Source: Scheffersomyces stipitis CBS 6054 (lineage: Eukaryota; Ascomycota; Pichiomycetes; Serinales; Debaryomycetaceae). Taken from it: a stretch of DNA of 64,000 nt. Position numbers and translations under genes: made by a program. Shown piece after piece: positions 29,711-40,100 of the stretch (position 1 is the first letter of the stretch; the number at the start of each line of letters is the position of its first letter). Location: contig NC_009068.1 in NCBI RefSeq assembly GCF_000209165.1, forward strand, positions 2,790,001 to 2,854,000, given 5' to 3'. The notes under the pieces were generated by a model that saw only the letters and a list, made by a program, of their open reading frames with translations, searched no databases and had not been told where the DNA came from.

Positions 29711-30041
29711 TAGAAATGACTTAATAAGTTAACAGAAAAGAGACATCTTAACCTCCAATTGAGGTTATTCAACTTCGGCTGCGAAAAGCTCACTGGTCAT
29801 ACTATACAGTACCGCTTCCGGAGATGTAATGATAACAAACCTGGTACTGGTGAATTCTACTAGGCGCATGTCGCGAATGTCGTGCATGTCGCATCCAATC
29901 ATAGCCTGTAAATTTTTGCTGATCAAAACGAAACCAGTAAAAAAGTTTCAGACAAATCTTACAAGCTTCAAGAGGAATTCAGAACTACACCTCCAATTCG
30001 GGCCGTTTTTTTCTAAACTCTTCTCCACAAACATCCACAAC

Positions 30042-30665
30042 ATGTTCTCGTTGTCCAGAAGAGCCTTCGTGGCCGCAAAGCCCGTGTCTAGCTCCGTAGC
30101 AAGGGCCGTAGCTGTTCGTTACATAAGCTCCAAAGACTTGACTCCCAAGGCTTTACCTACAGACTTCCCATTAATGTCAGAAAAAACTGCCTCCAGTCCC
30201 ATCGACTACGCCTTGACGTCGTTGGACTCGATTGCTAACTGGGCCAGAAAGTCGTCATTCTGGCCAGTGACTTTCGGTTTGGCTTGTTGTGCTGTGGAAA
30301 TGATGCACGTCTCCACTCCCAGATACGATCAGGATAGATTGGGTATTATTTTCAGAGCATCGCCACGTCAGTCCGATATCATGATTGTAGCCGGAACTGT
30401 CACCAATAAGATGGCCCCAGCCTTGAGACAAGTGTACGATCAAATGCCAGACCCAAGATGGGTCATCTCCATGGGCTCGTGTGCCAATGGTGGAGGCTAC
30501 TACCACTACTCATATTCCGTTGTCAGAGGCTGTGATAGAATCGTCCCTGTGGACATTTACGTTCCAGGTTGTCCTCCTACTGCTGAAGCATTGATGTACG
30601 GTGTTTTCCAGTTACAGAAGAAGATGATGAAGACCAGAATCACCAGATTGTGGTACAGATCGTAG
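30042..30665 (+). CDS. NUKM: Complex I subunit NUKM/PSST (NDUFS7, 20 kDa)
   Basis: This is the core subunit of respiratory complex I (NADH:ubiquinone oxidoreductase) in the mitochondrial inner membrane. It carries iron-sulfur cluster N2 beside the quinone site. From ATG 30042 the protein has 207 residues. The presequence [20 protein letters not shown] is Arg/Ser-rich. The cluster ligands are visible: the tandem Cys in [12 protein letters not shown] (about residue 81), [14 protein letters not shown] and [34 protein letters not shown] is a family hallmark. An in-frame ATG upstream (29829) would add 71 residues with no resemblance to the family, so I treat it as leader. S. cerevisiae lacks complex I, so this gene helps exclude that genus. 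Confidence 0.95.
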   Translation: MFSLSRRAFVAAKPVSSSVARAVAVRYISSKDLTPKALPTDFPLMSEKTASSPIDYALTSLDSIANWARKSSFWPVTFGLACCAVEMMHVSTPRYDQDRLGIIFRASPRQSDIMIVAGTVTNKMAPALRQVYDQMPDPRWVISMGSCANGGGYYHYSYSVVRGCDRIVPVDIYVPGCPPTAEALMYGVFQLQKKMMKTRITRLWYRS

Positions 30666-32426
<1,761 letters not shown>

Positions 32427-33436
32427 GCTAGATTATATGGTATATATGTTTCACTGTATTAGTATGATCGGGTAGTAGTGGTTCTTTTCTTCTTGTTGTC
32501 TTTAGTCTTCCTTTACTTGGTAAAGGATAGCAGCTGTGTATTTGTTTCAGGTTTAAACAATGATTTATTCTACGGGTGTAACTACTAGATAGGTTATTCA
32601 ATTTATGTCGATATATGAAAAAACTGTAGGCGCTGGCAGATCAGTTCAGATCAGTGATAAGTGGGCAGAGCGAGTGTAGAATAGGAATGAATGGGACTAA
32701 ATAGGAGTATACTCTGGGTATACAGAGCACATATCAAGAATACACACATGAATATATATGAATATATAAGAATATAATACTTTATCCAAGAATGTGATGG
32801 CAAATAAACTGAGTAATCAGTAGAGTTAATGATACTGAGATAAGAAGATTTTGGTTGCGATATGATTTTGTAACTCATTTATACCAATAATCCATATTTT
32901 ATATGCCAACAGTTGTAGAACAAGAATCAGCGAAAGCAGGTATGCCGATGCTCCTACGTACTCTTAAAACTTACGAAATACATCTTTCATTCAATATCAT
33001 CGTATTAACACAAATGGACAAACATAATATAAAGGTCAAAATAGATTTTGGTCAGAGGGAATCAATAGTAGTAGAAGGCTGTCCAGTAAGAACAACTACA
33101 GTAGTAATAATAATAATAGTAATTCCGTTTCCTTTTGTCGTACCCTCGTGTCTTTGGCATAGCCAACAAACGAACCAACAAAAACAATAACATTAACAGC
33201 AAAACTCATAAGTAACATAAATCCAAATTGTTACAGACATAAAACAACATCATGAACCTACGGTTCAACAAAAAAATGGTAAGAATGGTGAGAACTAATA
33301 GAAATAATGGTAATGGAATCAAATGATAGTAATAATGAATAATGATAGTAGTAATGGAATAAAATAGTAGCAGTAATGGAATGGAAGTAAAGAATAGATG
33401 TAGAATACCTGTGAAAGCGATGACCACCTAAATTTT
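32427..33436. other. Convergent intergenic region H3 / NGR1
   Basis: About 1 kb between two 3' ends. No gene is supported. The right half holds AT-rich trinucleotide-like sequence (see 33290-33390). Confidence 0.4.
33290..33390 (-). repeat. Degenerate ATT/ATC trinucleotide-rich tract in the presumed NGR1 3' UTR
   Basis: On the minus strand the tract is a run of words such as CCATTAC, TTATTCATTATTAC and CTACTATT. On the plus strand these read as repeated TAATGG, AATGATAGTAATAATG and similar. It lies 50-150 bases downstream of the NGR1 stop and would be part of its mRNA. Its role is unknown. Confidence 0.4.
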
Positions 33437-35509
33437 TTATTTCTCTTCGTTATCGCCATCGTCATCCTCTTCTGGTAATGGCTGTTTTTCTTGAGGCTCT
33501 TCTGGTCCAGGATGAGGAATAAACTGCTGATATTGCATTTCTCCTGGGAGTGGATATCCACCAGCGTACCGAGGAGGACCCATATAAGGTGCATTCAAGT
33601 ACATCTGGTCGGCACCGTCTGCTCTCTCGGGCCCTCCACCGAGATCGATGTTGCCCATAGCCTTGATCAATGCTTCCTGAGAAGGTGGATGAGGATGTGG
33701 AGGCAAGCTGTACTCAGCTCCAGGTGGTGGGGGCATGGGAATGTAGTACGGAGAAATACTGGGATTACTGGTAGATTCGTCAAATGAAGTAGAACGATCA
33801 CTCTGTCCCTTATCGTAGCCTTCAGAACCTCCCTGTCCCTGCGACATCGGAGATTGGAAAGCCCCAGCTCCAGGGGGCATGGCAGGGTGTATTCCCAAGG
33901 GAGGCATGCCACCCATCTGTGGAGGAGCTCCCATTGGAGGAGGATAGCCCCCAGCAGCAGCGGCGGCTGCTGCTGCCGCAATAGCACTGGATGGATCCAT
34001 TCCCATTGACAATGCCGCCGCAGCTTGCATCTGCGCAGCATGCGCTACTTGCTGCTGTTGCTGCTGGAACTTCTTATTATTCATAGATACTCTGCCCCAG
34101 CTGAGTCTGACCCTGTTTCCACCGATGATGAAGCCCTGCATCGCGGCTATGGCCTCTTCAGCCTCTTCACGCGTGGAGTACTTGATAAAACCGCAGTTCT
34201 TGCCAGGAGGAATCTTCACTTGCTGGATGATTCCAAATGGCTTGAAAAGAGTAAACAAAGTTGACTCGGTTACCTCTGAAGAAAGCCCTCCCACAAACAC
34301 TGTTGTGTTATTTGGATCGGTATATGGCTGAGGCTGAACACCAGGCGATTGCATAGGAGACTTTATAGTTCCCATACCAGTTCCAGGATCAAGTCCTCCT
34401 CGATCTACATCTCCTGGTATGTCATAAGGAGCTCCAGAGCCAGAAGGAGGAACTTGCGGATTGCCGTAGTAAGCATAGGGCAGCTCGACTCTCATCTGAG
34501 GAGGGGGTGGCTGCATATATACCATCTCCTGCTGAGAGTCACCGCCACCACCATAAAAGTTGACTGGGTTTCCTTGGTGGTTCTGGTTCTGGAACTTGTT
34601 TCTGTTGACATTTCTAGGTGTGGCCAAAGCTACACGGAGAGGTCTACCTCCAAACCAGACACCATTCATTTCCACCAATGCTCTCTGCCTTTCAGACTCG
34701 TCTGTAAACCTGACAAAACCAAAACAGCGCGATTTGCCTGAAACCGGATCTGTCATCACTCTCACCGTCTTGATAGAGGCTGGGAAGTTCTTCTGGAAGA
34801 ATGCTAGTAAATGTGCTTCTGTCGTAGAGGCAGAAAGGTCTCCTACAAACAACGAGTACTCCGGACTCTGAATTATGGGTGCACTCAACGTAGCTCCGCT
34901 TGCCCAGTTCAACCGAAAGTACTTCTTCTGGTTATCGGGGTTATTGGGGAAATGTTGTTGTGACGGCATGGCGATGTCTGGAAGCAATTGGCCATTTAGT
35001 CCAAGGGCTAGCTGGGCATCTTCAAAAGACTCGAATTCTACAAAGCAATAGCCAGAATGGGAAAGACCCTGGTACGTGATATCGGGTTTGGACGTCTTTG
35101 GCTTGATGATCTTGACGGTAACCCGTTTCTGGAGGATTTTCCACCACAAGTCGGCAATGCCGTTTTCGTCGAGCCATGGATCCAAGTCTCCCATCCACAA
35201 AGTCCGCGGCGACTGTACCTCTCCGGAGTTATCGGAGCCGGTCTGATCCTTTTCTGCAGCTACGCTCGACTGCTGGGTCGAAATCGGAGGGTTGGGAATG
35301 GCAAAACTGGAGAGAATTTCCTGTTCCTGTTGGTGTTGGTGGCTAGCAGTGCTAGAGGTAGTCGTATTGGCATTCACTGGTATCTTTGTCGGACCAGTTA
35401 TGGTTGCTTTCGGGGGCTTGGGGCCGGATGCGGCTGTGCTGGAGTGGTTCTCGTCGTTTTCAATGGCCGGATGGCCAGGGTGGTACTCCTGGTCCTGCAA
35501 GTACGACAT
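33437..35509 (-). CDS. NGR1: RNA-binding protein NGR1/NAM8-like, three RRM domains
   Basis: This RRM protein has 690 residues. RRM1 (about 103-200) begins TLWMGDLDPWLDENGI and contains GYCFVEFESFEDAQLAL. RRM2 (about 218-296) has YSLFVGDLSAS and SRCFGFVRFTDESERQRAL. RRM3 (about 402-475) has TTVFVGGLSSEV and KNCGFIKYSTREEAEEAI. This order and these motifs match the yeast Ngr1/Nam8 and metazoan TIA-1/TRNAU1AP group. Ngr1 promotes decay of specific mRNAs, while Nam8 is a U1 snRNP protein. The long Gln/Asn-rich N-terminus and Gly/Pro/Met-rich C-terminus favour Ngr1 over Nam8. The C-terminal half contains poly-Ala and PPPMGAPPQMGG repeats. ATG 35509 is the first Met of the frame. Confidence 0.85.
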   Translation of the reverse strand: MSYLQDQEYHPGHPAIENDENHSSTAASGPKPPKATITGPTKIPVNANTTTSSTASHQHQQEQEILSSFAIPNPPISTQQSSVAAEKDQTGSDNSGEVQSPRTLWMGDLDPWLDENGIADLWWKILQKRVTVKIIKPKTSKPDITYQGLSHSGYCFVEFESFEDAQLALGLNGQLLPDIAMPSQQHFPNNPDNQKKYFRLNWASGATLSAPIIQSPEYSLFVGDLSASTTEAHLLAFFQKNFPASIKTVRVMTDPVSGKSRCFGFVRFTDESERQRALVEMNGVWFGGRPLRVALATPRNVNRNKFQNQNHQGNPVNFYGGGGDSQQEMVYMQPPPPQMRVELPYAYYGNPQVPPSGSGAPYDIPGDVDRGGLDPGTGMGTIKSPMQSPGVQPQPYTDPNNTTVFVGGLSSEVTESTLFTLFKPFGIIQQVKIPPGKNCGFIKYSTREEAEEAIAAMQGFIIGGNRVRLSWGRVSMNNKKFQQQQQQVAHAAQMQAAAALSMGMDPSSAIAAAAAAAAAGGYPPPMGAPPQMGGMPPLGIHPAMPPGAGAFQSPMSQGQGGSEGYDKGQSDRSTSFDESTSNPSISPYYIPMPPPPGAEYSLPPHPHPPSQEALIKAMGNIDLGGGPERADGADQMYLNAPYMGPPRYAGGYPLPGEMQYQQFIPHPGPEEPQEKQPLPEEDDDGDNEEK

Positions 35510-37128
35510 TTTGATAGGATTTAACTATTCAAACGATTCAATGATTCAACTGAGAACACTATTGAATTTCAATTATCAAATATTCAGTCCAAGTCAATTC
35601 TGAGGATCAATTGAGTTTTCAAAAAGCCGAAAAGAGTCGTATCAATATAGTATATGTATACGACTTGTTCGCTTCTACTCTTCAAGTATTGTCAGGAACC
35701 ACAAACAGAGTTCACAGAATTCAATTTCTACTAATCCAGCAATTGAACCAATTCAAGAATTTCTACCAGTATATCTCAATGCAAAAAAACGATGCTTCAA
35801 TACTGGAAAATCCAGATCCCCTTTCTGGACTGAAAAAAGTATGGGGTAATCAGACTTGCACGATGCCACCAGCTGGAATGAGGCAGCAGTTTTGTGTGGC
35901 TACTTGATAAATCACACAATCACAAACAGCTTGGATCCACTGTTGCAATACCGAAGTAATTAGGATAACGTAGCCAGGTTGATGGTAATGATTCGTTCTT
36001 CCGAATGGAAAAGGGGGAATGATTGCAAGAAAACTACAGAACAAACACAAAAACGAACAGCAAAGAACGAACAACAATTATAATAAACAATAACACACAA
36101 ACAATATCAACAAGACCGCTAGATGCTGTCTCCTAGAACTACTGGAGAAGATGAAAAGTAGGAAATAAGAGTTTTCTGGAATTACATTTCTTGTATAGTT
36201 AAGGCTAATTTTTTAGGTGCATTTTGGTATGTAGAAGGAGATGTCTATGTGCAGGTCGTGGAGATCAGAGAAAAGGATTGGGGGCAAGGGTTCCGGTCCA
36301 GGTGGGTCGAATAAACTGGGAAAAGCAGGAGATAATGAGTACAGTTGGGCTTATAGATAAATCTACTTTTCATGAACTCTAAAACTTTTGTGGTGGATAA
36401 AGAGGGCCCATCTGTTCGAAATCATTTATGGGTCTCAGGTACCATTCTGATACCGTGGTCGTGTGAGGCCCATTCATTCTTCGGGCTTGATTACGTTGCA
36501 TTTTATGGAACTGATTGGAATAGGGACATGGGATCAAGTTTGTAAGAATAAGAAGCTCTGAGGGAAGGAAATGGAATATGGATGTTTTTGGATTTGACAA
36601 CTTTCCTTTTCTGTCTTTCTTTCTATTCCTGGTCTCATCTGTCTGTTCATACACTCTAAATTTAAATTTTTATTGTAAAGGAAACAGATAATAGAATTCC
36701 CATCCGTTTCAAATAGAACAATTTCTGGAAAAGTGACAATTGTACTTAGTACGCACACACCGATCTTCAGAAGCTATTCCCAATTCTTTCCCATATTTCC
36801 TTGACCTTTTCTCCAGCCTTCGGTTAAGCTGGATGCAAAATCTCTTACTCTCACGTGCCTTATCGCACATGCATTAAATGCATCCAGAAGCAGACGGGCT
36901 CCACACCTGCATGGAACCGCCATTTTCTGGAACACTTATCTGGGGTGATAGAAGCAGCTGGTATGGCCGAAAGATATGAACACAATCTACTTACGACAAG
37001 AGTATTCTACAATAATTGATAATGATAAATAGTCTATAATCGCAGTTCTTCTTTGTATGTACAATTATATTTACATTAATTTTGGTATTAATATTAAATT
37101 ATTAACTTCCAGATAATCACGTTTGCAA
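35510..37128. other. 1.6-kb intergenic region, NGR1 promoter side and SPO14 3' side
   Basis: No gene is supported. The part nearest NGR1 (35510-36100) is AT-rich and leader-like. A CACGTG core occurs at about 36854. The open frames here lack recognisable products. Confidence 0.4.
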
Positions 37129-40100
37129 TCAATCATAGATATCGATAGGTGGAAGTCTATCGGTGTTGTAGAACCAGTTGCCTCCGTCCAACTCTCTCAG
37201 CAACCATTCAGTAGGGAAAAGAACAAGGTTACCTTGTACTTCAAGCAATAATCTTTCTGCGGAGTCTCTGTCAAAGATACGTTCCCCCATATATGCTCTT
37301 CTTCTGGCAGAGAAAGTACCAGCTCTTCTCCGTTTGCGTCTTACAGGAGCACCAGAAGCAGCGGTACCGTTAAGAACGGGTGTACTAGAGGCCTCCGGTG
37401 AAGCGTCAGACGATTCTACTACAGCTTCATACTCTTTCTCGTCATTCGCTGCTTCTTCGTCGTTGGGGAAGACTAGGATGGCCTCAGACTCATCGTCTCC
37501 AACCTGAAGAGGGTCTACTTCTGAAAGTGCCACATCGTCAACAACTTCAGTCTCGTCATTATCGCCACCGTTTTCTTCGTCGTCTTCCTGAATAGTAGTC
37601 TTGTTCATCCGACGTCTCAATCTTAGCTTATGAGCGCTAGAAGGCAGGCTCTTGACTTCGTTTGGTACTACCCCATCAGCTGAAGGTGGTGCATTACCCA
37701 ACAAACCAACTTGATTGAACTTCCTGACGTTGATAGTTGCTTGACTAGGACGATGTGCCATTGTTGGGCGATACTGGAATCCTTCCGATTCGTCTTCGCT
37801 CTCAGATTCAGACTCCAGTTCTTCTTCCTTTCGACCTCTATGTTGTTTTCTGAACTTGGCCTCTTGCTGCTGTGAAACAACGAATGCCTTCTGGAGCTTG
37901 GAAAACTGTTTGTAGTCCTTCCAGGTATCTACGGTATCATCTGGCTGCGTATGGAAAGTCATTCTGTAGATTTCTGTGTTTCTACGAGCGTACTCAAACC
38001 AGATATCCTCATAAAACTCCACATCGAGCGGATCTTCAAAACCGTATGGATCAAGGAATTTGTTGAATTCACGATCTCCTGCTGGAGCCAAGCTCTGAAT
38101 GATATCTTGGGCTTCTTGTTCGCTAAGCGTAATAATCGGAATCTCAGTGACCATTTCATTCATTCCTTCATGCTTCCTTTCTACTGAAGGAAGCGAAACA
38201 TTGTCAAGTGTTGTGCCATTCAAATCGCCGTGGTTTGTATTACTACCATTATTGTTAGCAACAGCTTCAGGAGAACTATTCTTATCACTAAACGAAACAG
38301 GAGAACCCTCGTTTCCTGGTGACTTTCCTCCAATACCAGCACTGAGTCCAGCATTTACTCTCTTTTTTCTTTCTTCATCGTCTTCCTTCATTTCTCTAGC
38401 AGCAACTCTTTGCATATATGATAGCTTCTTCAACAACTGCCATCTTTCTCTGTTTCTAGTCGAAATAACTTCCTCAGAGGTCTCGTCCATTTCTTCAATC
38501 ATATCGTAGTCGTCACACTCCAAGAATTCATGCACACTTTCCACATCAGGCAAGTATGTCATCAATGGATTCTCATGCATGTATTGTGTAGCTTTTTCTT
38601 TGAGGAACCTACTGCTGTTGAGCCTGGCCCTCTTGGCTAGCTTACTTCTATATTTATCGAGCCCGTCTCCATAAACATCTTGCTTATGAAACTCGTTGTT
38701 CTGTACTCTTGTATCGTAAGAGTGCTTCTTCTTATCTCTGATACCTTTATTGGCTTCGTGAGGACCAGTTCTATTGTTGAACGAAATGGGTAACGCCAAT
38801 GGAGAAGGTTTTTCAGTATCGTTGTCTTCTTGGCAGCTTAAGTTCTGAGCTATAACATCAGGTTCTCCATCTACTTTCTTCAGCTTTTGAAAGTTCTTCC
38901 ACCTGAATGTGCCTTCTGGCTGATCTAATATATCCCTGGATGCTATTTCAACCATAGCTGAAAGAACTATATTTTCCAGCTTTCTGAACACACTAGTAGC
39001 AGATTGAATACCTTCCTGAGTTCTCGCGTACTCTTCAAAACGTTTAAATCTTCTCTCAACAATATCCAAGATATCCACATCGATTCCGAGATGTTCTCTC
39101 ATCAATCTCATTCTCAACGTGTGAGCAAATCTACAAGCCAAGTATGGCTCGCCATTCATGTGAGTACGTACAGTTTCCTTATCACGCACAATAGCGGCTA
39201 CCTCGGAGTCCCTGATACCTCTCATAGATCTCTCATTAATGTTAGCACTGCCTATGATAACCGCTCTATCATCCACGATCATGGTTTTGGCGTGAATGTA
39301 TAACTGCTCGGTAACCAAAGTCCTATCAGGACCTATTCTACCCCATTTTCTCAAAGAAAAGAATTGAATGTAGTTGTCTGGATCAACGCCAAACTTCCGC
39401 AACTTGGAGAAAATCGAATATAATCCTCTGGAAATCGACAAGTACTGACATTGCATGATGACTCTAACTGAAGATCCATCTGGCTCGTCAACTTGAGATT
39501 CAAAGCCTGGCATAAGTGGAATGACAATTATAGCCTTCCATACCTTCTTCTCCTTATACGCTCTGATAATTCTGTCAACGATAGCATCACCAATTCTGTT
39601 CTCTATCTCTGTACCTTCAATAATACAAGACGTTACAAAGAATTGATTTTCAATATAGATGAAGTGCTCAGAAGTCTCAATGAGTTTCAAATAGGCATTC
39701 TGGATACTCTGCTCGTGTTCCTTTATGCCTAATGACCAGTTACAAGCTGATCTAAGCAATTGAACTTCACAAGTTCCATCTAATCCCATTACCTTGGCTT
39801 CTTCGTCGGACATGTCTGGAGGAGGAGTAAGCAATGGAGTAAATCTGCTGGGTCTCTTCTGTCTAAGCAAATAGTTCCAACGTTGTACAAAGTGCCTAGC
39901 CAAATCTCTAGCCACTTTACCAGATGTTACCATGTGAACATCGTGCCATGGCATTCTGGGAACGACGTTTCTATCATACATAGACTCGTAGGGACGTTCT
40001 AGACCAAAGAAATCTTTTACTCTAGGGTTAGAGTAGTCCTTACCAGGGAAGGTTTGAAACTTTATGAACTCTTCAGCGGTTGGTCTATCATCACTTGAGA

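Noticed and set aside
29829..30041. In-frame N-terminal extension of NUKM from ATG 29829
   Set aside because: The added 71 residues do not resemble the family, while ATG 30042 gives a normal mitochondrial presequence.
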